Source: Isoetes taiwanensis (taxonomy: Eukaryota > Streptophyta > Lycopodiopsida > Isoetales > Isoetaceae). Taken from it: DNA of 64,000 bases. This document shows, piece after piece, positions 1 through 9,310 of the stretch. The stretch lies in NCBI GenBank assembly GCA_021234155.1, contig JAJEKV010000031.1:6092748-6156747 (forward strand), read 5' to 3'. Made by a program: the position numbers and the translations under genes. Below the pieces are notes generated by a model that made no database searches, was not told where the DNA came from, and was given only the letters and a program-made list of their open reading frames with translations. Within the stretch, counting starts at the first letter, position 1. Each line of letters starts with the position of its first letter.

Positions 1-48
1 AAGAATAGTCACAAGGACTATTGCCAAAAAAATTGAAACCAGGGATCT

Positions 49-372
49 TCAGGCCATCTTCAGCTCTATATGAAGGTCGTCCTCCATGGCATACATCTTC
101 ATTTCGAGGAGTCGCTCCTCGTCGAGGTAAGCCTCATGCACCCACTCGATCACCCGCAACGAAGCGACAGCCTGATGATCCATGATGAGCTTCTCCACCT
201 CTGGTGGAGTGAACTTCGCCCTGACTGTAACCGGGTGGCCTCCGGAGGAAGACACGGATTCTCCGGAGGAATACACGGATCCTCCGGAGAAAGAGGAGGA
301 CCGTCTTTGGCGGGGAGGAGCAGCACAATGGCGGGATAGTGTTCTCATGAGTGTGGTCTTGAACTTGGCCAT
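49..372 (-). CDS. Hypothetical small protein, 107 aa
   Basis: Unrecognised. The chosen start is the internal ATG at 372, where the protein becomes compositionally protein-like (MAKFKTTLMRTLSRH...). The longer in-frame start at 495 adds only a Phe/Pro/Ser-rich stretch that looks like translated leader. A basic N-terminus is followed by Ser/Gly repeats around residues 25-45 and an acidic, helix-prone C-terminal half containing PPEVEKLIMDHQ and EAYLDEERLLEMK. The C-terminal half has GC-rich codon use unlike the AT-rich flanks, which argues for past coding. No signal peptide, membrane segment or known domain is visible. It could be an accessory ORF of a mobile element. Confidence 0.35.
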   Translation of the reverse strand: MAKFKTTLMRTLSRHCAAPPRQRRSSSFSGGSVYSSGESVSSSGGHPVTVRAKFTPPEVEKLIMDHQAVASLRVIEWVHEAYLDEERLLEMKMYAMEDDLHIELKMA

Positions 373-495
373 GGCGGAAGTGAAGGAGATGGACGGAATG
401 GGGAAGGAGTGAAGGAGATGGCGGAATAGACGATGGGGACGGAATGGACGGAATGAAGCTGCAGGGCAGAATTTTGGGAATAAAAGGGATTGCAT

Positions 496-1017
496 GCATA
501 CGATTTTGTTTTGGGAATTAGGCAGAAGAGGAAAGGGATGTATCCATGCAATACGATTTCACACCTCGGGAGCCGATCCACCCACCTCAATATTTTTGCA
601 AATGTAAAATGTATAGATTGAACCATATTATGAGACCAATTGCTTGGTATGCAGTTAGCACAACCCTAACACAAAGTTAGCAATATCCCACATGCATATA
701 TCACAAAAGTCGTGCGCATATATAAATAGGGTTTTGCTGCTTCATTGTTAAGTGTGGATAGAGATTAGATGTTGAAAAGTTATGGCTCGCTGGCTTGTAA
801 TCTTCGATTGCCAGGCGGTCATCCTCTTGTCCAAGATGTAATCCTAGTCCACCTTTTTTTTAGTAATGGGCTCAAATATCCCACATGCATTCAATGTTCC
901 ACATGTTACCAAATCAACAATTGCCAAATCAATAAATGCCAAATGAATGGATTATGTTAAGGCATATTGTGTACCTATGCATATTGTGTTTGGTAAAGCG
1001 TGAGTCAACAATATAGA
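496..1017. other. Intergenic, TATA-like site at about 717-728
   Basis: AT-rich DNA. A good TATA-like run (ATATATAAATA) lies about 45 bp upstream of a 63-codon ORF at 769-960 on the + strand. That ORF has no recognisable similarity and a low-complexity, Cys-containing C-terminus, so I do not call it a gene. Confidence 0.3.
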
Positions 1018-1339
1018 GATAACAAGGAATATTCCTTATTACCTTGAAAGGAATATTTCTTATTGCATTGAAAGGAATATTCCTTAGCGCCTAGTTATCA
1101 GGAATATTCCTTATTACCTTCAAAGGAATATTCTTTAGTTTGTTTAAGTGCACCATAGTTACAAGGAATATTCCTATTACCTTGAAAGGAATATTCTTTT
1201 TTGCATTGAAAGGAATATTCCTTAGCGCCTAGTTATCAAGAATATTCCTTATTACCTTCAAAGGAATATTCTTTAGTTTGTTTAAGTGCACCAATAGTTA
1301 CAAGGAATATTCCTTATTACATTGAAAGGAATATTCCTC
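1018..1339. repeat. Tandem repeat, 139-bp unit, about 2.3 copies
   Basis: Unit starts align at 1023, 1162 and 1301, exactly 139 bp apart. Each unit holds about five copies of the dyad GGAATATTCC or one-base variants, spaced roughly 20-30 bp apart, giving about 12 dyads in all. The GAA-nn-TTC arrangement matches the core of a heat-shock element. Confidence 0.85.
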
Positions 1340-1979
1340 ATTGAGTATAGCCCTTTCATTTGAGCTAGGCTTGTGGGATATATGCCAGCATCAACCATTG
1401 GCCAATTGGGTCAGAAAAAGAGGACAGTGGGAAAGATTTTGAGAAAAGGATGTTGAACAAATCATTGGCACAAATCATTGGTTAAGGAACAAATCATTGG
1501 CATGGTACGAGCCATATCAGAAACAGGGGAGAAGGGAATAGACAGGGATAAAAATTCCTTTTTTACCTATAGTGACTGGTTGATTCCGATGGCGGGAGGA
1601 GATCGAACGACTAGATCACAATCCATATCCCCAATTCAAATGCAAACTCACCTGGGGCACCCGATTCTTGAGGAGATCAATGCCGAACAGGGAAACCAAT
1701 TGAACAAAATCAAACGGAGAGGTAGTCACGAGTTCAGAGGTACTCCTATTCTTAAACATGCTTTTGTTCATAATCTAACAATTGCTTATGATGTTCTACA
1801 CAGATGCACAGAGGAGACTTAACAATGTTGGAAGCATGGATCGAGCTATGGGAGTAGCAGCGGACAAGGGGGATGAGGAATCCCAATTATCTAAAGCAGA
1901 AGGGTAAAAGCACGTTAGGGTGATAAAATATTGGGTCATTCTAATACATATACATTTTTAGAAATGTATAATAATTACC
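1340..1979. other. No clear gene; ORF 1478-1822 of unknown nature
   Basis: A 114-codon ORF at 1478-1822 has no recognisable motif. A further short open stretch near 1838-1906 is in another frame. This could be decayed coding sequence, but no domain, splice site or promoter supports a gene. Confidence 0.25.
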
Positions 1980-2680
1980 GTGAATTTTGGTTTTTTTTTT
2001 CGACCGAAAATAGGCATATCGAAAATTCCCTCCAATTCTTTCTTCCCCGTTCTTGTTTCTTTGTCATTTGATCTCTCTGCTTTTACCCTGCGATCCGGCA
2101 CCTCGATCTCTTGCAAGCGACTAAAGCACGCTCTTCCGAAGTCGCTTGGCCATTCTCAACAAATCAAAGGTACAATCGTCTTCTTCCCTAGTTTTTTTCT
2201 TTCTTTTTCTAATTTATTACTTTAGGTTTTTGTTTACATGTGCAAACTCAGATTGTTGCACCTTTAGGACAATTAAAAGATATTTCTTGTTGCATTGCAG
2301 GTATAGACAATGGCAAAGACACCAAAGAAGAGTGCTGCCCCTGCATCAGTCCGAAAATCTCCCAGGGCTTCCAAAGCAGGGACACATTTGAAGTCTGGAA
2401 GTCCTGGCTGCAGCAAGGAGGACACATTATTTTCTGCAAGGGATCTGGCGAATATGAAATTCAAGGAAAAATTTGCAGAGTACAACTCTTTAGTGATAGA
2501 AGTTTGGGGATCTAAGGAACCTACCAGGTACGGGTACAAGGATGAGCTGGTGAAGTTGGAAGACCAGGCAGAATTTTTTAAGTGGTATGAGTTTGCATTC
2601 GGTAGGAAAGATGTACAGAATCACTATGTTCCCCTGTATTTTGCTAGAGCATTTGCCTTACACTTAAAAGGTGAATCAGT
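1980..2680 (+). pseudogene. 5' part of an unknown gene, cut off by retroelement DNA
   Basis: A pyrimidine-rich leader is followed by a probable 5'-UTR intron (2170-2300; donor AAAG|GTACAA, acceptor TTGCATTGCAG). The ATG at 2310 lies ten bases after the acceptor. The first 30 residues are basic and rich in Lys, Ala, Pro and Ser (TPKKSAAPASVRKSPRASKAG), like a chromatin-binding tail. The next about 95 residues look globular (KFAEYNSLVIEVWGSKEP, FFKWYEFAFGRKD). The frame stays open to 2680 and then runs into LTR sequence, giving an artefactual C-terminus. I do not recognise the family; it may itself be a mobile-element ORF. Confidence 0.45.
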
Positions 2681-2918
2681 TGGTATATTATTTGCATTAT
2701 GATTGGATGCTAACGTATATGTATGCTTTCGCTGTCATAGGATTTCCCCATAGAGGACGTGGGGCGAATGACACCTCCGTGATCCTCGCCCGGATACTTG
2801 GCCATCCCGAGTAGTCCGAGCATGACGGAGGGCCTTGCCGTGGTGATTTAGTCGCCATGGGAGGGGAAGTCCCGTATCTATACGATGGGAGCATCGTATG
2901 GACTCTGGGAGCGTCACA
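2681..2918 (+). repeat. Truncated 5' LTR of chromovirus A (last 238 bp)
   Basis: This segment is identical by eye to 14698-14935, the end of the 3' LTR, and ends in CGTCACA. About 1,318 bp of the LTR 5' side is missing. The left breakpoint lies within or next to the unknown gene at 1980-2680. Confidence 0.93.
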
Positions 2919-2919
2919 G

Positions 2920-2931
2920 TGGTATCAGAGC
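2920..2931 (+). other. Primer-binding site of chromovirus A (tRNA-iMet)
   Basis: TGGTATCAGAGC, the usual plant initiator-Met tRNA complement, starts one base after the LTR end. Confidence 0.93.
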
Positions 2932-3591
2932 AATGGTTCTGGTGAACCAAAACTGTTGCACTGGCCATACTTTAACTCGTTAGTTGAGGGTGAAAAACTC
3001 TTGTTTAGAAGTTCCAACTCTGCCACCCAAGTGTTAGTTGGTTTAGTATGGGCGGAATGACGTGGTTGTAGAGATAGTGTTTCCTAGTGAAGGGGTTAAA
3101 ATTAGAAATTAGATGTAGAAACTTGAATTTTGTTTTCGCCATAATTCCCTCCTCGTAGCTCGGATCGACCAGATTATTGCTCCAATGGGTTGAGCGTACC
3201 TGAAGTACCCTAAAGGAGTCGTCGCCAGGTCACAAAGGGACCAGCAGAAGGCCAAACCCAATGGCGGCGCTGACAGGGTTTGGACGTCTTAGAACTCGGA
3301 GATAAACGCGTATAACCGGGTCAGCGCCGCTTCATATTTTTGCGCGTATAAATTTTTTCCGCCGTATTTTTTTTTTTTTTTTAAAAAAATTTTAAAAAAA
3401 AAAAAAAAAAAAAAAGTTAGACGGCCGTTTGTTTTCGGGGTTTCCTTGTTTTACACGCTGCCGCCTGCTCGCTTCGACGCCGCCATAGCCGCCAGACCCA
3501 GGGGCCCGAACCTTGCTTCTCCTTTTTCACAGCAGCTTCCTCACGACCTAGCGCCACCCCTACTGCTTTTCTAAGCGCCAGCGCCTTACTT
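2932..3591 (+). other. Untranslated leader of chromovirus A with internal TATA and A/T hairpin
   Basis: No ORF is convincing here. A TATA box candidate (TATAAATT, 3347-3354) is followed by a homopolymer block at 3367-3415 (T16, A7, T4, A22) that can fold on itself. The leader then becomes GC-rich up to the ATG at 3592. This could be a separate promoter for the first extra ORF. Confidence 0.45.
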
Positions 3592-4118
3592 ATGGCCAAC
3601 ACTAAGACCACTCTAGACCCTTCTAGCCTTAATATACCCCAAATCTATGCCATGATCGCGAAGTACATGGCCACTGACAGCGACATGGTAGACATCCTTC
3701 TGAATGAGCTAGTACAACGTTTTAGTGATGACCTAAGGATCCCTTATCCTATATTCCACTTTTCGAGCAGTTTTTTGATCAAGCTGAATCTCCATCACCG
3801 CCATATACCATGGTCGGCGGCGACACCGGGTTATGGTGTTGATCAAGTTTTATCCCCCAGTGTGAAGAACACCGAGGAGGGCCATTCAGATTGAGGCGCC
3901 CATGATCCGAAGCTTTAGCTCAAGAGGATGACAGTCGGGAAATAGAGAGGGCGGATACAGATACACGGAGTAAGGAGTACAGATACCTGGGCCATGGGTG
4001 GGCTATTATTAACCATGAAGCATTTGAGCTACCCCCATATGAATGGCACGAGACTTCTCAGGGTTTCATTTGGGGTGAGATCCCTGATATCAGTCTGCAG
4101 TACCTAATACATGTCCAA
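3592..4118 (+). pseudogene. Disrupted N-terminal part of the histone-fold ORF
   Basis: From the ATG at 3592 the frame encodes a plausible helical N-terminus (IPQIYAMIAKYMATDSDMVD, LLNELVQRF). Near 3760 the natural-looking sequence moves to the frame used by the downstream ORF (FEQFFDQAESPSPPYTMVGG). In that frame two TGA stops occur, at 3840 and 3903. From 3906 it is open without a break into the 4119 ORF ([20 protein letters not shown]). The parent protein was therefore probably about 420 residues, and this copy has lost the first half to one frameshift and two stops. Confidence 0.6.
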
Positions 4119-4868
4119 ATGGATATGGCTCGTCGACCCGACTGCTACCACGCCGAATTGATCCGAAGGATCGCGGCTCGGCGGTACAGCCAGGCGGAAG
4201 CTGATATGGAACGTGCCCGTCAATTCCAGGAGGAACAGCAAAGGGCACAGCAGGAGCGGCTACAAAAAGAGCAACAGGACAAAAACCAGCAAGACTCACA
4301 CCAGCAGCCGGTTAACCCGGGCCAGGAAAACCAGCAGGGGCCTCAACGGGGAGATGAGCCACCGAGAAAACGACGGAGGAAGCACGTGGCCCATAAGTCC
4401 GGCAGTCAATATAAGGAGAGGTTGAAGGTTGTCGGCACCATTGGAAAGAATACGAGTGCTAGCAGGAGACAGGAACGGGTGGATGCTTCCCATTCCCATC
4501 CTGTCACTGCAGGTAAGACGGTACCACAGAAGAAGGGACCGACCCCCAAACCTGCTCCTCCAAAGAAGCCCCAACGGTTCAGACCCGGTACCGTGGCCTT
4601 ACGGGAGATCCGTAAGTATCAGAAGACCGCAGAGCTCCTGATAAGGAAGCTCCCCTTTCAGAGATTGGTTCGGGAAATAGCACAAGAATTTAAAACCGAT
4701 CTCCGCTTCCAGACCTTTGCGATTTTGGCTCTACAGGAGGCTGCTGAAGCCTACCTCATAGCACTTTTTAGTGACGCAAATCTTTGCGCAATACACGCAA
4801 AGCGAGTCACTATAATGCCATTGAAGGACCTCGCCCTTGCCCGGAGGATTCGGGGAGAACATCCATAG
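4119..4868 (+). CDS. Retroelement-encoded histone H3-fold protein, 249 aa
   Basis: Residues 1-80 are charged and Gln-rich, likely coiled coil. Residues 82-150 are basic (PPRKRRRKH, then Lys/Pro-rich). Residues 149-247 form a full histone H3 core, from [20 protein letters not shown] through [16 protein letters not shown] and [10 protein letters not shown] to [14 protein letters not shown] and ARRIRGE. By H3 numbering it has Phe41 (plant H3.1-like), Leu90 (H3.3-like) and Phe87 (neither), with loop 1 of canonical length, so it is not a typical CENH3. One residue (Leu) is inserted after MP in the last loop. The usual N-terminal tail is replaced, so the K4, K9 and K27 contexts are gone, but the KKP before the core remains. 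It lies inside the element between primer-binding site and gag. Chromatin incorporation or tethering is inference. The ATG at 4119 is the first in the open frame. Confidence 0.85.
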   Translation: MDMARRPDCYHAELIRRIAARRYSQAEADMERARQFQEEQQRAQQERLQKEQQDKNQQDSHQQPVNPGQENQQGPQRGDEPPRKRRRKHVAHKSGSQYKERLKVVGTIGKNTSASRRQERVDASHSHPVTAGKTVPQKKGPTPKPAPPKKPQRFRPGTVALREIRKYQKTAELLIRKLPFQRLVREIAQEFKTDLRFQTFAILALQEAAEAYLIALFSDANLCAIHAKRVTIMPLKDLALARRIRGEHP

Positions 4869-5118
4869 TGGCCTGAGGGCATTTTCAATGTATTTAATTT
4901 CGTTATATCAATAGAGAAACCCGAATTTTGCTATCGTGTCTTTGTTAATTGCATTTTTATATTTCTTTTTAAAAAAATAAGATAAAATAAAATAATAATA
5001 ACTGATGGTGAATGCTGACGTCAGCATAAGGGTTATAAATACTTTAAAGACACTTTTAGGGTTTCACTTTCACTCTTCAGGTTTCGTTCACTCTTCCTCC
5101 TCCTTCCTTCCAGCGCAT
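4869..5118 (+). promoter_or_regulatory. Internal promoter candidate with TGACGTCA and TATA
   Basis: An AT-rich spacer leads to the bZIP/CRE-type palindrome TGACGTCA (5015-5022) and then TATAAATA (about 5032-5040). The ATG at 5119 lies about 80 bp further on. This is a textbook core-promoter layout inside a retroelement. Confidence 0.5.
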
Positions 5119-6519
5119 ATGGCCGCCATCGATCTGCTTGCTTGGTATCAGGATGGGGAGCACTGGGATCCCCAAGTGGCCTTCGACCTCTTAGAGCCTT
5201 TCCTCTCCCAGCATATTGATCTCATCTCAAACATGCAGAAACACCCTGATTATGCTGGGTTTCTGCAATTTTATATAGAGGAAATGCTTCCTCTCTGTAT
5301 CCCTTTGGGGGAGCCACCTAAACTCTATATTGAACGAGCAGTAGTCAAGGAAATGCTTGGTGGGGGAAAGAGGGGGTATGAGCTACTCCGAGGCAAACTC
5401 CGGTGGGCCCGGCGACCCCCGGTCGTCAGTCATGAGGGCCAAGAGTTCCTTGAAGTCTCTTTTGCTCTCGCCATTCTTATGGACCAGTATGTGGAGGACG
5501 AAACCCTACCTGCGGAGAAGGGCAAGGGGCCAGATATGTCGGACGAGGAAGAAGACGAGCGGATTGCCATGGACGATTTTGTCCGGTGGAAACAGTTGGC
5601 GCAGGAGATGCCGCCACGCCGTGAGCAGGGTGGGCGCTTAACTGGGTTAGATGTCATCCCAGTTATATATCATCAAGGACACGAGTTCCTTCTCTTGGAG
5701 GATATCATGTGGACATACCACGTAGTAGCGGGACTCAGAGGGAAGGAGAAGGTGCAGGTTCTCTATGAGCTCGCCGAATACTGCATGGATGACTTCATCG
5801 ACTTCACGTCCGGGGATCTTCCTCCAGAGGTACAGCAGATACTCCAGTTCCACCAGCAAACTATTGAGCCGGCTGAGACACTTCTCCGGCTTAAGGAGCT
5901 AGTGCTTCAAGACCCTCCGTCTCAGCCTCCTCCAGAAGCCTTTATGGCTACGGGACCTTCAGTCCCAAGTATCAACATGGTTGAGCTTCCCTCTCACTCG
6001 GATGAGGAAGGGGAAGACCTTTACCACAACCCTGCTCATTCTAAGGAGGATAGGGAGGAGCTCATAGAAGAAGAGGTTCCTAAGAACATAGAGAAGGAGA
6101 TTGACACTTCAGCTTCTTCCCTAGGGAGAGTGTCCGGGAGTCCTCTTACCCGTTTCTTCCTATCGGCTTTTAGGCAGGGACAGGTCTTCTTTGTGGCACG
6201 TGACTTGGGGCCAGAAGCAGAGGCTTCATGGTGGAGTCTCCGCGCTTTGTCTACTCTTGCAGGCCACAAGAAGCTATCATACCACATGCTCACTTATGTG
6301 TTGGTTCGACGGGATCTCGCTCTGACAGCTTTGGGTCAGGAAATTGCACCCTGGATGGACATCAAACTCCTCGCGGCAGCCCCATTAGCAGTTGCATATT
6401 CCCCTGAGGTTGTTTCCCTCGCAGCTGCTACAGTCGATCCGGGCGTCACATTACTACGACATCGGTCACCGCCACCACCTCCTACACCTATGGAAGAGGA
6501 TGAGGGACCTAGGCCCTAG
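5119..6519 (+). CDS. Chromovirus A extra ORF 2, acidic protein of 466 aa, unknown function
   Basis: The ATG at 5119 (MAAIDLLAWYQ) is preferred over the in-frame ATG at 5005, because 5005 lies upstream of the TATA box. The reading frame is intact over 466 codons, unlike the decayed gag-pol. The N-terminal ~110 residues look helical (FDLLEPFLSQHIDLISNMQK). Acidic clusters occur near residues 145-160 (DMSDEEEDERIAMDD) and 290-330 (HSDEEGEDLY, EELIEEEVP). A more hydrophobic domain follows (RFFLSAFRQGQVFFVARDLG), and the C-terminus is Pro-rich and acidic. No zinc finger, membrane segment or known domain is recognised. Conservation of the frame in a damaged element suggests it matters to the element or was lost late. 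Confidence 0.6.
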   Translation: MAAIDLLAWYQDGEHWDPQVAFDLLEPFLSQHIDLISNMQKHPDYAGFLQFYIEEMLPLCIPLGEPPKLYIERAVVKEMLGGGKRGYELLRGKLRWARRPPVVSHEGQEFLEVSFALAILMDQYVEDETLPAEKGKGPDMSDEEEDERIAMDDFVRWKQLAQEMPPRREQGGRLTGLDVIPVIYHQGHEFLLLEDIMWTYHVVAGLRGKEKVQVLYELAEYCMDDFIDFTSGDLPPEVQQILQFHQQTIEPAETLLRLKELVLQDPPSQPPPEAFMATGPSVPSINMVELPSHSDEEGEDLYHNPAHSKEDREELIEEEVPKNIEKEIDTSASSLGRVSGSPLTRFFLSAFRQGQVFFVARDLGPEAEASWWSLRALSTLAGHKKLSYHMLTYVLVRRDLALTALGQEIAPWMDIKLLAAAPLAVAYSPEVVSLAAATVDPGVTLLRHRSPPPPPTPMEEDEGPRP

Positions 6520-7419
6520 TTCATTGTGTTAAGTATTGTAGGAGTCTAGCCTTTGGCTACTCAACCCATATGTGCTATGCGTTGATGTTCTTCAAGCAAT
6601 TTTGAATACAATCCAATTGTTTTTTTTTCCTTCAATACTTGTTTTTCTCTCCTTTGGAGCAGGGTTGCCCATAAGGTCAAATTTGTCTAAGCATAATTTA
6701 GAAGGTCGGGTGAATAATAGAGTTGCAAGATTAGTTATGCTGGCGAATGTTTTCTAGACATGAATATTTTTTATAGAGATCTAGGTGAATCATGGCCAAT
6801 ATTATTTTGCCAAGATTTAAGTGTCTTTATTTTCCAAGTGCAATTTCTGTTGTGATATTTTATTCACTGGCATCTATATTTAATCAAGGACACAAACACA
6901 TTATAACTATAGTTGCATGATGCAATACCACAACTTAACCTTTGCAAATGAGAACGTGGCTTATCCTTGTAGATGAAACAAATCTATTAGAAGGGAGGTC
7001 TGTAAAAAAATGCTCTCCAGTGCATCCTTAGAAGTATTTGAAACACAATAACTACAAAATTATCATATGTACTCGGATGGATATGGAGAATAGATTAGGT
7101 TATGAAGAAAGCCTAAAATATTAGGCGATTCCTTAAGAAATCTTTGAGAAGGAGGGTAGAGGATAAGGCGAATCCATAGTTATGACGCTTAGTGAATGTG
7201 GCGAATTTTCAAGTGGAGTGAGATTTCTTTGTAGAAAAGTTGGCTAATTTTATTTTTTTCATCTATAACGGGCCCTACTAAACCATAGCGTAAAAATTTA
7301 TCGATACCTTAAAAAAATAGCCTTTTGGCGAACTTTCGTCCTTAAGGGCTACCCTGCTTTGGAGTTGGAAGTATAAGCAACAATTCAGTTATAGTATATT
7401 CATTCTTGTCGTATTACAG
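6520..7419 (+). other. AT-rich non-coding stretch, probable intron or UTR of chromovirus A
   Basis: No coding stretch is convincing. The right end is a strong splice acceptor (pyrimidine-rich run ending GTATTACAG at 7419), so at least part of this is probably an intron. No donor could be fixed with confidence. Confidence 0.4.
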
Positions 7420-7949
7420 ACGATGGGATAGAGGAAAATGAAGACAAAATACCTGACGCACTGCGCAATGACGACGAGCCACCACCGGAACAGTGCTACG
7501 ATGAAGAGGATGGCGAGTATGACGAAGGTGATGACGGCTATGATGAAGAGGATGGCGAGTACGACGACGGTCATGACGGTTATGAGGAGGATGAATCTGA
7601 GGATGAGGGCGAGCCCTATGACCCCCTTAAGGGTCTTGAGATTGTTAATATCCTTCGGGAGCACGCCTTCAACCATCTGCAGCAAACCCTCCAACGTTCA
7701 TGGAACTATTGGGACATGACCAAACGAGAGGCCTTTATTGAAACCACTGATTTTCTTTGGCAAATTTTCTACGCACTTCGTGACCTCTTCAACTTACTAA
7801 TCATTAGTCCCACCCTGGATTATCAATATGTGATTATTCAGGCATGGGCTTGCTATAAAATGGTTAGAGCCGTACGGGAGAGTATTAAGCTACTCCATTT
7901 TGTACCCCTTTGCCCACATCTAGACCGGATGTCCACAGTCTTTGTGTAG
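7420..7949 (+). CDS. Chromovirus A extra ORF 3, exon encoding an Asp/Glu-rich protein
   Basis: Immediately after the acceptor at 7419 the frame opens as AC|GAT... and runs 176 codons to a stop at 7949. The first about 65 residues are extremely acidic, with repeats of DEEDGEYD and DDGYDEEDGEYDDG. The remaining about 110 residues look like an ordinary helical domain (EIVNILREHAFNHLQQTLQR, FLWQIFYALRDLFNLL, YVIIQAWACYKMV). There is no ATG before 7716 in this frame, so the exon probably relies on an upstream exon. Histone-binding proteins often carry such acidic tracts, and the element also encodes an H3 fold, but any link is inference. Confidence 0.5.
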
Positions 7950-8154
7950 CTACGTGTGTTTATTTAAAGTTGCCTTGTGCATAATCATCAGTTTTGGAGG
8001 CATAGCCTCGAGTTTCGTTGTAATATTCTGTACATGTAATCAAGACCTCGTTTTCTTAATAAAACTGTTTTCTTAAGATTCGTTGTTTTACGTCATGTAT
8101 TCTTGTGTTGTCATACCTGGGATGCGTTGCTTATCTTCTCCTCCTCCTACTTAG
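7950..8154 (+). other. Spacer with splice acceptor before gag
   Basis: AT-rich spacer with a possible polyadenylation signal (AATAAAA, about 8057). It ends in a strong acceptor, a CTCCTCCTCCTAC tract followed by TTAG at 8151-8154. Confidence 0.4.
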
Positions 8155-9310
8155 ACGGTGCACGTCCATGGGCAACACCTGTTCAACCGGGTCGTCTCAC
8201 CCCAGACCAGGAACTTACGATTATGAAGCGCCAACTTACAGAGCTCCAGGCATATGTCTTCCAGCAAAATCCCCCACAGGAGTATGGATCCGAGATTCCG
8301 GCTCCAATAAACGTGCCGCCACCACCGGCGCCTCCACTTGCACCTCCAGCTGCCACGGCACGTCGATCCAAGAGGACACGCCCTACTTCCTCTTCGGATG
8401 CGGCCTCGGAGTCCTCTGACTCCTCTGCTTCCTCTGAGGATGAGGCTGACCATGCTAAGGCCAGTAAACAGGATTATCGAAAGACCGTTGATTCCGCCAT
8501 TACGACTGGAAAAATCGGAAGCTTGCGCAGTTCTCCGGTAAAACTCGAAATGGGGTTGACGCTGAGTCATGGCTAGATGAAATGCAAGAATTTGGAAAGT
8601 CATATGGAATGACTGAGAAGGATATTGGCAAGGTCGCCACTACCAATCTCACCGGTTCGGCACGGATTTGGTGGAAGGGATATGCCCGCTCTCATGGGCT
8701 TACCAGGGGTAGGTGCCGTTACAAAATTTTTGCCAAGGCTTTCAAATCACACTATGTGCCGAAGGCTCATCACTGTCAGCAGATCCAGACTTTTTACCGC
8801 TTGGAGCAGAAGAACATGACTGTCCAAGCTTATACCGATGAGTTCATGCGCCTGCGCTTGTATGTACCGGGTATCAATGAGCGCCGGGCAGTTGAGGGTT
8901 ACATAGAGGGTCTATCCCCTACTCTCAAGAAAATGGTTCGGGCCATCGACCCTAAGGCGGTAATGAGGCCGAGGCAAAGGCACTCCCGTCTTGAAGAGGA
9001 CACTCCACTGTATCGGGCCCCACTAACCTCTTCATTCAACTGTAACAAGGGCTACACACCTTACCGGGCGCTTCGCCTAGCCAGGGCCTCCTCGCCTTCA
9101 TCGCTTATCGAAGCGATAAGAAGGTTTCTTTTTCTGTACCAGATAAGCCTACCAACGCTACAGGCAGCTTTAGGGATATTCTCCAAGCTATTCCTAGGGA
9201 CCAGCGAGAACAGTTACGTAAGGAGAAAGCTTGTTATAGGTGTTTCCGACCAGGCCACCGTATGCAGGAGTGTCCTTTTATTACCCAGACGGTCCAAGCT
9301 GCTTTAGCCG
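8155..9310 (+). pseudogene. Chromovirus A gag (capsid and nucleocapsid), frameshifted
   Basis: Gag begins after the acceptor at 8154 in the frame DGARPWATPVQPGRLT. A Pro-rich stretch and a Ser/Asp/Glu-rich stretch follow. The frame shifts near 8505 into the retrotransposon gag capsid domain (AESWLDEMQEF, GSARIWWKGYA, YTDEFMRLRLYVPG). A second shift near 8965 and in-frame stops damage the linker. The nucleocapsid knuckle CYRCFRPGHRMQEC (9228-9271) is intact. Gag packages the element's RNA in the particle. No ATG lies at the frame's natural start, so translation may need an upstream spliced exon or begin at the Met codon near 8223. Confidence 0.8.

Noticed and set aside
2920-2931. tRNA gene suggested by the initiator-Met match
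   Set aside because: Only the 12-nt primer-binding site is present; no cloverleaf.
4119-4868. Reading the H3 ORF as an ordinary host histone gene
   Set aside because: It has a 148-residue non-histone N-terminus, lacks the conserved tail and lies between the primer-binding site and gag of a retroelement.
4119-4868. Calling the H3-fold protein a CENH3
   Set aside because: Loop 1 has the canonical H3 length and most of the core follows H3.1/H3.3; only LFSD is CENH3-like.
5005-5118. Upstream in-frame start for the 466-aa ORF
   Set aside because: It lies before the TATA box and encodes a leader-like Ser/Phe-rich stretch; the ATG at 5119 fits better.
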